Assembly: GCA_030620095.1 (NCBI GenBank)
Contig: JAUTXW010000881.1
Span: 434,001-498,000, forward strand
Length of the DNA: 64,000 nt
Source: Kuschelorhynchus macadamiae
Lineage: Eukaryota; Arthropoda; Insecta; Coleoptera; Curculionidae
Direction of reading: 5' to 3'
In this document: positions 1 to 12,700 of the stretch, piece by piece
Layout: each line of letters begins with the position of its first letter
How positions within the stretch are numbered: position 1 is the first letter of the stretch
Notes under the pieces: model-generated
The model's input: the letters and a program-made list of their open reading frames with translations, nothing else
What the model was told of the DNA's origin: nothing
The model's database searches: none
Translations under genes and position numbers: made by a program

Positions 1-808
1 CACATTTTAGACTTCTTTTAGAACTGTCTATAAAAAGCCGCCAATCTTCTGGTCGGTATTCGGAAAGATCCATTAAATGTAGAAGTCCGGAAACATCGTT
101 ACAATATACTAAACTATTTTCCTCGGTAAAATACGGAAGAATGTTTTTCTCTCTCGTTCGATAAGATGTTATGTTTACCTCAGGCTGTAGGCACTGTTTT
201 TCTTTAAGTCTTGATGCAAGAAGCTCTGCTGATTTCTTAGACAAATTTAAATCTCGAATCAAGTCATTTAACTCTCCTTGTGAAAAACCCCTCACCGTTG
301 CAGTTGCACTATAATATTCGAATTCACTTTCACTGTCGCTGTCACTTTGAATGTCCATCATTTCGACATCATCACAAGTAACGTTTGACAAGGTACTAAA
401 TATCGGCACTGACAATGAGTCACTATGCAACACTGGTGATTTAGCCGACTGTATATTTGGAAAAACCCAAGTACGCTTTTTATATTTATTCATACCTTTT
501 ATATTCACGGCACAAAAGTAACAATCATCAACATGATTTGATGGCTCACACCACGTCATCGGCACCCCAAATGGAAGTCCTTTGCGTCCCCCTTGGGTCC
601 AGTAGCGAAGTGACTCTACACAAGATTTACAAACTTTATGAGGCACCCACCATTTATCCTGCTGTCCAAGATACTTGCCAAAATATGCTTGGTATGCTTG
701 TTTTACAAAACCGTTAATGTTTCTTTGCTGTTTTTCTTGACAGAATTTTCCACATATGTAGCAAAATTTGTCGGGATGGTTCACACAACTCTTGCGTGAA
801 GAATTCAT
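1..808 (-). CDS. Cysteine-rich multi-copy arthropod ORF (5' part, runs off window)
   Basis: An uninterrupted frame starts at ATG 808-806 and stays open for 269 codons to the left edge, so the 3' end is missing. The first ~110 residues are rich in Cys and His and include FCYICGKFC, CKSC and DDCYFC. These are the spacings of zinc-binding knuckles. An acidic Ser/Asp/Glu stretch follows around residues 145-160. After that comes a block that ends with YRPEDWRLFIDSSKRSLKC at the edge. I recall this last block from many uncharacterised, multi-copy proteins in arthropod genomes, which suggests a gene carried by or derived from a mobile element. No enzymatic motif is visible and I do not assign a function. 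No splice site is needed, and an intron-less frame in this intron-rich neighbourhood fits a mobile origin. Confidence is high that the frame is real and low on its role. Confidence 0.7.
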   Translation of the reverse strand, partial: MNSSRKSCVNHPDKFCYICGKFCQEKQQRNINGFVKQAYQAYFGKYLGQQDKWWVPHKVCKSCVESLRYWTQGGRKGLPFGVPMTWCEPSNHVDDCYFCAVNIKGMNKYKKRTWVFPNIQSAKSPVLHSDSLSVPIFSTLSNVTCDDVEMMDIQSDSDSESEFEYYSATATVRGFSQGELNDLIRDLNLSKKSAELLASRLKEKQCLQPEVNITSYRTREKNILPYFTEENSLVYCNDVSGLLHLMDLSEYRPEDWRLFIDSSKRSLKC

Positions 809-1531
809 TGTTATTTTTAAATTTAACACCAACTTAAACGACTTAATGAACAAACTGATATAGTAGCAATTAAAAATACGTTCTTTTAAAAAATTCAGAC
901 AGTGACAAAAAAGCACTTGATATCTAATAAAATAATTTTAAACTGACTGAAATGTCACTGTCAAAAAAGATTTGTGCACTCGATTTTATTTCATGGCCCG
1001 CTTAGATGCGATAAGTAAAGTCGCCGCGAAGGCAACAAATAAACATTTTTTGTTGCATAGAATAAAAGGCGTTATCGCTAACTGTAAACGAAAGTAGAGT
1101 CAATTTAAACAAACAAAATATGTAGTTAGGACTTATTGTGTTTAATGTCACTAAATTTACTACAAAAACTAATGCCGCAGAAAAAAGTTTTTTTTTTGTT
1201 CCCCAGTGTTATAAATAGATAAATCAGCTAGGGCACTAAAAACATGAGTAAGTAGATCAATTCCAGCAATGGTCAGTAAAACAGGAAAAACACAATTCAA
1301 TCATTTTCATTCCGTTAATGGTGGAAATTCGAACAATCCAGTAACGGATTTTACTACCTAAGCTAATTTATATTTGTTTACTTTGTTTCGACTTCAAAAC
1401 AATGTACCAACCTCTCAATAAGTATTTTAAAGTAATTTACTGTAAGAAATATATATACTTTTTATGTCATATGTACTCGTATACCTTCTTGGAATCAATG
1501 TATATTGGTTTTGCCTTGGAATTTATAAATA
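809..1531. other. AT-rich spacer, no gene seen
   Basis: This stretch is upstream of the edge ORF. It has no long reading frame in any direction and no repeat structure that I can define. A short GC-richer segment around 985-1035 could belong to the 5' region of the edge ORF. Confidence 0.5.
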
Positions 1532-2232
1532 CAGGGTGTTTCTTAAATGAGTGTCAATATTTAAGGTTGTGATTCTACATGAAAAATTAATGATAGTTTG
1601 CTCTATAAACTCTGTTCCAAAAATGCTTCGTTTCGGAGATACAGGGTGTTAAACTTTTAATTTTTTTTGGTTATTTTCATAGAATTCATGCATTTATAGA
1701 GATAATTCTTTCACATTTGGTACACAATATACTATGAACAATATCTACAAAAATGTTATAAAAGATTTGAGAAAAATCTACAGGGTGTTGGTATTCTCCG
1801 GGTCATAACACTGGCTCCTTTTACTCAAACAGTCAGATTCCTCGTCCTATTCCCTAACTTTTTCGGCTCTTGCAAAATTTTGATATTTTATACCGTCTAG
1901 AAGTTATGAGACAAAATATCGGAATTTTTTCAATTTTACAAGCAAATGCATGCTATGCACGAATGAACGTTTTGCTAAATAACTTCTAAACGGTAAAAAA
2001 TATCGATTTTTTGGTAGAGACCAAAAAGTTAGGAAACAGAATGGAGATTTAGGTTTTCGATGTGAGAACATCCAGTGGCGTTACAGTAAAAAATTAAAAA
2101 TAAAATAAAATTGTAACACCCTGTATCTCCGAAACGAAGCATTTTTGGAACAGAGTTTATATAGCAAACTATCATTAATTTTTCATGTAGAATCATTTCC
2201 TTAAATATTGACACTCAATTAAGAAACACCCT
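1532..2232. mobile_element. MITE with ~130-bp terminal inverted repeats (mariner-type, TA-flanked)
   Basis: The left end starts CAGGGTGTTTCTTAA and the right end read on the minus strand starts AGGGTGTTTCTTAAT. The two ends stay similar for about 125-135 bp (about 1532-1660 and 2100-2232). TA dinucleotides lie directly outside both ends (1530-1531 and 2233-2234), as expected for a Tc1/mariner-type insertion. A second TACAGGGTGTTA motif lies inside each arm. The middle has no transposase frame, so this is a non-autonomous element of about 700 bp. The minus-strand frame at 2029-2214 is only a shadow of the right arm. Confidence 0.85.
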
Positions 2233-2234
2233 TA

Positions 2235-2699
2235 GGGAAAAATGTGCAGGTATGTCATTTTGCTGCCTAGAGTATGATAAAATAGCAATTACATGTTCTA
2301 TTAACCCTTAAACTAATTAACCGGACTTTCAAATAAATAAATATTAGGAAGAATTTCGTACCACGTACGCCAACTAATACAGAATAACATATTGATTTAC
2401 CTATGAAATGAAATTTTAGGTATAGTTATTTAGTTAGTACAGATTTTTGCATACATCACCTTATGTACCATAATGCCCAAGAACTAACTTAAAAATTATC
2501 AAAAATAATCCAAAAACATACAAAAATCGCCCAAAAGCAATACTCTGATTCAAAGCAATACTGTTTTGTTCAATCTTCTGGTTTACTAGTTTTTGTAAAA
2601 TGGTTTACTTCAGGAGTGAGAAAAAAAAACATTGTTGTGGGTTTTTAAAGCAATGGCATTATGACATTTTTTTTTTAATATATAAATTTTGTGAATGTC
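2235..2699. other. AT-rich spacer, no gene seen
   Basis: There is no reading frame or repeat that I can support between the MITE and the retrotransposon tail. Confidence 0.4.
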
Positions 2700-2846
2700 T
2701 TTTTTATTAATATTGTGATTTTATTATTACTATTGTTAATATTACTATTATTGTTATATTTTTTCATTACACAGTAATTGACTTTACTATGTAACTGCTT
2801 GTTATTTTGATGGCAATAAAAGATATTATTTTTATTATTATTATTC
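2700..2846 (+). repeat. 3' end of a non-LTR retrotransposon with (ATT)n tail
   Basis: A T-rich stretch ends in GGCAATAAAAGATATT followed by a short (ATT)n run at about 2828-2844. This is the typical 3' tail of an insect LINE. The body is missing, so it is a strongly 5'-truncated copy. It lies immediately before a second LINE fragment in the same orientation. Confidence 0.55.
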
Positions 2847-4060
2847 GAATGAGTAGATCATGATATATTAAGAAAAAAACTTTTTGCATTAAGGGTGAGA
2901 GGGCAACCCTTCAAGTGGTTAATGTTGTACTTGGAAGACAGAAAACAAATAGTGGTGTTGCAAACAGAAAGGGAGGTGAGCTCAGACCTGGGAGAGATCG
3001 AGAGGGGAGTGCCCCAGGGCAGTGTCCTTGATTTTTATTGTTAGCATTAAGAACAATGAACTGACCAAGATGGATCGTCTGTCACTCTTTGCTGATGATA
3101 TTTCTGTCATTGTTTCAGAGAAAAATGAGAGATTGTTGAGTGTCAAAGCATCTGACTATACTAAAGAAATTCTCTCATTTAGTGAATCAAATATGCTACC
3201 TCTGAACTCAGCTAAAACTGAATCCATTCTCTTTTCCTATAGACCAACTAATTACTCAATTCTTGTTCGATCAGAGAACCGTTTGATAGAACAATCACAA
3301 ACAATTAAGTTTGTTTCTAAGGATAAAGAAAATGAGTACCTTCTCAGTTGCCTTATGGCATTTGAGAACTAATGTAAATCGAAGTGTCCTACACTCATAC
3401 TATCATGCCAATGTAGGTGCTCTACTAATATATGCTATTTTTGCATGGGGAAACTCGAGAATGGGTGAGGAAGTAACATACCAGAAAATGAGGACAATTA
3501 TGTGTAAAAAATTAAATTTTTCATGTAGGGAGTTATTTAAGGAATTACGGATTTTGACAGTTATCTCTGTATATATATTATAATGTTCTGTTTATATTAA
3601 AAGAAATATTGGACTCTACAAGACTACCGGTGAAGTATCTCAGGTTCACTCATTGAGGACAGTAGACACGGTTCGTCTACCACAACATACAATGACACAC
3701 ACGGCTAATAGTAGTTGTGTACAGCTAATAAAAATATATAATCATCTGCCACCTATAATTAAAGAGTTAGAAAATATAGATGCCTTTAGGAAAAATATCA
3801 AGGTCTTACTAAAGCACAGTTTCTATTCCCTGCAGAATTTTTCAAGTGTAGAATCGGTTTTGACTGACTGTCCTCGACACTGGCTGTTGGACCTCTGAGT
3901 GATAGTGTTTTAATTATTTTGTTTTTTAACATTTAGTTCTGTTGTATTTTAACATTTACATTTTTTTTTCTTTCAATTTGTTTTAAATGTCAAAACTTAT
4001 GTATATTGTATTGTACCATTGTGGTGAAGAAAAAAATTATACTAATACAACCACCTTAAA
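2846..4060 (+). mobile_element. 5'-truncated non-LTR retrotransposon, reverse transcriptase remnant
   Basis: Three broken plus-strand frames follow the order of a LINE ORF2. Around 2900-3030 there is a degraded GVPQGSVL motif. At 3022-3372 LSLFADDIS carries the FADD catalytic box. At 3311-3583 and 3653-3898 lies the C-terminal region, including the IYNHLPPIIKELENIDAF block typical of CR1/Jockey-like elements. At least two frameshifts separate the pieces and the N-terminal half of the reverse transcriptase is absent, so the copy is dead. A 3' UTR reaches roughly 4060. Confidence 0.85.
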
Positions 4061-5342
4061 AATTAATTTTAATAATAGCAAGAATAAATTTTGATTTATG
4101 TAAAATAGTTGACAACACCCTTTAGAATTAACCCAATCAAGATGATACAACAGACCAAACAAGTAATAATTGTGTCTCCCTGTTATTATGTCTATGGCTA
4201 AGATAGGGATCTTGGTTTTTAAATGAATTGTAAACTGAACTGACTTAAATCAAGCAATATCCACACACTCCGTGCTATCTTCTGAACAGAAAAACATTAT
4301 TTTATTATCTCTTTTAATGAAGAAAAATTTTTAAAAAATATTCAAATATAGCTTTGCTATAAAGTAAAAATATATACAAACAAACACATGAATAGAAACT
4401 GGTAAAAAATAAAATTTTATTTTTGAAATATAAATAATATTATAAAATGCAGCAGATTTCCAAAAATAACATAAGTCAAGGCATATGTAAAATTAGTAAT
4501 CTACTAAAACAAAAATAAATTATCCATAAGACCAAGGTAGTTTCTAGATGACTCTGACACAATAGAAATCTAATGACTTTATTTCCCATTTTTTCACAAA
4601 ACCCTGAAAATCAATAATTTATTAAGAGATTAACACTGCATGGTTATTTCCCAATATTACCTTTAAACCAAATAGCAATTCATATATCATGACTTAAGCC
4701 AGAAATGGGTGATTGGTGACCAGGCTGTGTTTAAGACAACCTGTTTTACAATGGGATCGAGAGATGTGACCCGGGTCACTGATCGTTATGCTGACCGAGA
4801 TATGCCTGTGAGATATGTGAATTACCGAAGTGATCTGGATTTCCCATCTCTATTGAACCAATAAGGCCTAGGCTCAAAAACTGACCAATCAGATAACTTT
4901 AATCACCATCTTTAATAGTTCGTATATAATGACTCACAGCATCATTTCATATTTTTTAAAGACTACACATTTTTTGGACTACTGGGCAAGGATGTAAAGG
5001 TATTTTTTACATGACAAAAATATTTTCATATTTATATTAATTTAATAACCAGGAAATTTATTGTTTAAAAAAATTTGAAGGAAAAAAGGTAATAAATACT
5101 TTATACCTAAATCAAGAAAAAATATTCAATGAACCGAATTACGAAAATAATCACAAACTATTCATATCACCAAAAAAGGTTCCAAGGTATTTTTTCACAT
5201 TAATGACAATATTGGCCTTTTGACCTGATGACCAATATGGTTAGCTAGCTACTTAATTTGTATAAAATTTGCGTAATTTCCAAGATGTACGCACCGTCCC
5301 ACAAAAGGAATAAACACAAATATCTGGAGGCAAAAAACGTAC
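4061..5342. other. Intergenic region with one short perfect palindrome
   Basis: There is no convincing gene. The part at about 4690-4930 is GC-richer than its surroundings and contains the 14-bp perfect palindrome GTGACCCGGGTCAC at 4766-4779. Otherwise it is AT-rich sequence with no long frames. Confidence 0.4.
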
Positions 5343-7288
<1,946 letters not shown>

Positions 7289-8246
7289 TTCTTTTTAATT
7301 TGTATAAAATAGAAACTTTTTAAACATAAATATTATCTCTGCATCATGTATATTTAATTCCTTAAAACAACTCGTAGAATAAAATGAAATTCCTACATGC
7401 ATTCAACCAAACTAAGGGTATTGTTGGTAATTAAAAAAATAAACTATATTGCATTTTTTGGAACACTAAAATACCAAATAGGCAAACAAATAATAAAACA
7501 CTACATACTATTAAAAATTTATTTTAACAATACTGTTGTAAAATAATTCAGTCTAAATTTAACTAAAAACAAAAAAAAATTACTTTAAATGTATTAAAAG
7601 CACTGCTTGCCTTATGTCAAAAAAAAAACGAAATACTTTGACTTCCTATTGAAAAATCAACTTGGCATAAACATCTTTCTGTTACACTGCTAATAGTTTT
7701 TTTTCTTCCCAATATTCAAGCGAAAACACAATTTAAAACATTTTATTTAAAAACAAAAATTATTTGATACACTAATTCATATTTAAACATAAGACTTAAA
7801 ATTACAATTTTAATATGCTTTAAATTCAGGATCCTTTAATTGCTAACCATAACATTACATTATCTACAAACTACACATGACAAACAACTAACGAAAATCT
7901 TCATCTAGCAAGATATTTTTGAAACAAATTTTCTTGAACAATATTCCAAATTTTAAAAATGTGAATACTTATATACTTATACAGTAATGATGAAATCAAT
8001 AAGAAATGAGAGATCTTTTAAATATGGTGTGTAAATTGTACCATGCCATAAATTAAAAAAGGGAAAAACACCTTCAAAAACTGTTTAAAAACTTAAATAT
8101 TCCTGTCAGATATCCTATACATATTTTACATATGACAAAAACCTTTTCAGCCATACAGGAACGTATTATCACTGAAAAACTATGCACATAAAATCCCAAA
8201 TTATCTCTGTCAAGAGCATTATTCTTTCAATTCTCTCGGAAATAAA
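7289..8246. other. Region downstream of TMEM209, no gene seen
   Basis: This very AT-rich stretch follows the TMEM209 stop codon in the direction of transcription. It probably holds the 3' UTR and polyadenylation site of that gene, but no signal stands out from the background of A/T runs. Confidence 0.4.
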
Positions 8247-9280
8247 TTATTCATTTAATCCTATAATCCACAGCATATTTATGCCAGCTCTTCCTAAATT
8301 CACTCTGCCCAACATACCTTGTTCTTGTTTGTTAACATGGTAAATGAAGAAAAGCATACTATGGAAGAGATTGTTATAACCCTGTAAAAATAATTACTGT
8401 CAAAAAATTTATAAACATTCTAAATATACATACAAATTATTAAAAAAAAATGTATACAAGGTTTTGAAAAGATCGAAAAACATAAACAATATTCATGGAA
8501 TATTCAGGGTGTTAGCCAATTTTGACTTGAAATTCTGCACAAATAGCAAGTGTAAAACTGGGATAGTGCAAATCCTATATGGTAAAACAAATATAATAAG
8601 ATATTTAAATATTCTGTAAAATTACAACTCCTGGAATAAAACTAGTGGCGTAACTATCAATGAGCGAGAGAGTGCAAAGCGCCGGAGCCCATCTACTAGA
8701 GGAGGTCCTTGGTCAGCAACGGAACTAGCACAGGAGGGTGGTCCACTGATGGCAGTTATTTTCAGGCAATGTTTTTGGAGTTGCATTTGTTTATAAAAGG
8801 ATTACGCAAAACTATGAATGACTTTATCACCTGTAATGCCGCAGGCGTAATGGTCCATTTCGATCAAACGACGATCACGATTGGGGTCTTTTTAAAGCTC
8901 AGCAGGCCGCTACAGGCTAACAAGTCACAAAATGGAATCACAGAAACAACTACTCCACTGGCTAATGCCATGACCAGCATTTAATTACACTGTTGATTCC
9001 TGACTTTCATTGGGATAAATAATATTAATGTATGTTTGTTGTTCCATTCCAGTCAAAAGACAATCGCGTGTGGGATTGCAGGACATGCGCCAGAGAGGAA
9101 TCATGGTATCCTTGTTGTGACTTTGGTGTAACATGAAACAAAAATATGTTAACATTATTTCTTCCAATGAAAGTCAGGAATCAACAGGGTAATTCAATGC
9201 CAGTCTTGGTATTAGCCAGGGGAGAGTTGTTCCTGTGATTCCATCTTGATAGAATTGGTATAAAGTTATTACCAAATTGT

Positions 9281-9353
<73 letters not shown>

Positions 9354-9717
9354 TGAAAACTCACATATCAATAGAATAATGAAAAATGGCAATAAATGTG
9401 GCAGTGATTTTTTCAGTATGGCCATACAATCTTTTAAACATTATTCAAAATTCTCTTACTAGTATAATTGATATATTCATTCATAAATTTTACTATTTTA
9501 ATAATGACCAACTTTAACGTTTTTCATTATTAAGTTTGTGATTAACTTAGTTTGTAGTTACCTACTTGCTTGTTGTTACTTTGTAATATCTTATAATATA
9601 TTTTATTTTATACTTTATATTATGTGTAGATGTTAGATTTAGTATATTACTGTACAAATTGGCCTGTATTTAGATCCCGTTTATGAATAAATAAATAAAT
9701 AAATAAATAATTAAATA

Positions 9718-9769
<52 letters not shown>

Positions 9770-12700
9770 TGAAATTCTGTCTGAGTTGTAGGCAAAGGCA
9801 AATTTACCTTTTTTTTTTTAATTTTGAGCAACTTTCACTCATAACATAACAATGCAAAGACAGTACTAAAAAATGCCCAGGAAATTTTTTTTATAAAACT
9901 GCTAAAAAATAAAGAAAATAAAAAAGGTTTCAGATATTTATCATCTACACTTCTGTGACGCACTTTTACTTAAAAAAAATTTATATGATAAAGCCACAGT
10001 GTGGGCGAAATAATTATCATTTCTGTTTTTTTAAATAATTTGAATGCAAATTTAAACAAGTGTTTTAATTTACTTAACTTTACAAATTGTATTATTGATA
10101 TTTCTTACTCTTATATTGTTTTCTTTATTGAATGAATGTTATGCAAATTTATATTTTGTATGTGCTAATTCTTATAGTCAGCTGTTGTAAAGATGAATGT
10201 TTGTAGAAATAAATAAACTATTAGGCACCAAATATTTAAAACTTAGCATTAGATTTTAATTAACATATAATTTCTGTAAAATTATTTATCCTTTAACTTA
10301 ATTCTGAAACTCGTAGATCTCTAGTTCGGATGGCTTTTGCTGCTGAATGTGCCAATATTAACAAACTTGTTCTCTGATTATATTTGCTATTGTCTAAAGA
10401 ATTAATATTACATAACTTAATGTAATATATAACATTAATCATTAATGTAGGGTACTCATAAAAGATACTTCTAGGTGTAAATACTGTAAATACAGACAAT
10501 TTCAGATCTTTATCATATAAAACAAATTACCAAATACATACATTTTTAATATAATAATTTACTACTTACCTTAACCATTTCATAAATTTTTTCACCAACC
10601 ACAACTCTGTAATGAGGTGGTTTCTCCGTAACTTCCTGTATAAACAGACTGCTAGGGGTCAAGTTAGGTACTTTATCTGTCGCTCGAATGTAGAATCGAC
10701 CACTGAAGGCTTTCGTGTCTGGACTACTGGGTGAGGGCATCAGTTGAGTGTCAAGGTAGCAGGCTAGTAGATGCATAATGATCTACAGAGAAAAATCAAA
10801 AATATCCTTAAATAACAATTACAGAATTTTATTAAAACTTTTTAACATACCAAATTGACAAACCGAATAATATATAGAACATGAAACTATATACAGTACC
10901 CAATATAGTTCTGACTACCAACCATCTTCTCTCAATATTTGGATGATTATTTGTTACATCAGAACTTCCACTGAGGGAACTTTTATTAAATTAACTCATT
11001 TAAACCATGAAATTCTGACCCATATGAATTTATCCTCAGAACAATAAAATTATATTAAAACAGTAAACAAGGATTTTGAAATTAAATGTTATGTCAAAAA
11101 AATAAGTAGATATTTCAAATCTTCCCATATATGAATATTAACAAAAAAAATTGTAATTATATATATTTAAAATAAATTACTAGTTTACTATTATATTTAA
11201 TAATAATCCTTAGAGATCAAGATGTTCATGTAATTCATTTAGTGTACCTCATAGATATTCTTTTTCAAAGATAAGATTAATAACCTTAAAAACCTCTATA
11301 ATAAAGTAGTTCAGACTTACAGCACAATCGGTTGGTAAAGAATCATCCCAATCCTTTCCATTATAATGACCTCCACTATTCCACTTAAATTCGCTCATGC
11401 ACCCACCTTTGGCTAATTCTTGAATCCTCTTAACTAAATATTCTTGGTTGCCATGCAACTCCAAGAACTGGAGAATAGTGGATAAAGATGGAATAAAGTG
11501 AGTGGTTTGACTCTAAAATTAAGCAATTGCTAATTTAATAAAATTATTTGATTATATGATTTACTTTAAGTAATATAGACAACATATCACAGTGGAACAT
11601 TCCCATTCCACCCTCTGTAACTTTTTTACTAAGTTTTCTTTTTAAAAAAATGTTTGATACAAAAATTTTGGAAGCAAACTCGGACATTTTAAATATAGGG
11701 ATAATCCAGACAACGCTCCCTTTTCCATGGGAAGCGATAACTAAACCCGTGGTCACGATTGCAGTATTTCAATCTTTAAAAAACTTCAATTTCAAGTATA
11801 TTGTTTTACCTTTGTATAAGACTCAGAAGCATGTAAGTGCAGATTTAATTAAGAAATCATGGAGAAAGATACTACTACCTCCCACCATATTTGTATTATG
11901 ACAAAGAAAAAACAAGTTACTACACAAAATCCGACTTCTTATAGGTACATAATTTGCATAAACTGACCCCGCTTGTATTGGATGTGAATTTTTCATTTTT
12001 TAATTTTTCTCATGATTTTTTGACAAACCTTATTTAGTGAAACGTGGTAATGCTGTCTTAGTTCTTAACACCTGCATTGTCTGGGAAACTCAAAATAATA
12101 TTCCCCACCATAACATAGATTTTCTACCTGAAATGTGAGCTCAAGCAAAAAACACATAATCATAACCTAGACACAGGCTAAAATTCCAAACTTTAATGTT
12201 GTAAACAGTAATTCAGTTATGTACGTGTTATACATATGTTACATTCTTTCTTGTAGTTGTTTGTTTAACTAAACAGAACATGTAAACACATTCTCATAAA
12301 AAGTATATGCTTTGTTTTAATATTTTGGGTAAAATAAAATTAAGAACTAATATGTGTGTCGTTTTATTATAAATTTGGTAATCCAAACAATTTGATAATT
12401 CGACTGATGCCTTGCCATATAGTGTTCGGATTAAAGAGGTTGCACTGTAATATTAAAAATAATATAATTTTTAATAATAACTGAGTGAGAAGAAAAGGAG
12501 GGAAATGTATTTCACATGTACACCTGTTTAATAATTTACACTCACTAAAATTTCTACAGACATAAACTAATGTATTAGAGGCAACGAGACTTCCCTTGTA
12601 ACTCACTTCTCATAGCCCAGAATTGAATTGACAATTGACCTAGAATAATCTTTCCAACATTAAGCAAAAGTATGATGCACCCCAAGATTCTGTTCTGGCT

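Noticed and set aside
457..717. 86-codon plus-strand frame
   Set aside because: It is antisense to the edge ORF at 1-808, which has the recognisable Cys motifs.
4766..4779. GTGACCCGGGTCAC as a nuclear-receptor response element
   Set aside because: The half-sites are everted with no spacer and there is no gene start nearby. It is kept only as a palindrome.
10293..10499. 68-codon minus-strand frame between TMEM209 exons
   Set aside because: It is not in the TMEM209 protein, has no splice fit and no clear retrotransposon motif. It is probably chance or a very worn LINE tail.
11544..11756. Minus-strand frame (and its plus counterpart 11650-11901) in a TMEM209 intron
   Set aside because: Exon 9 joins exon 8 in phase without it, and neither frame resembles the TMEM209 family.
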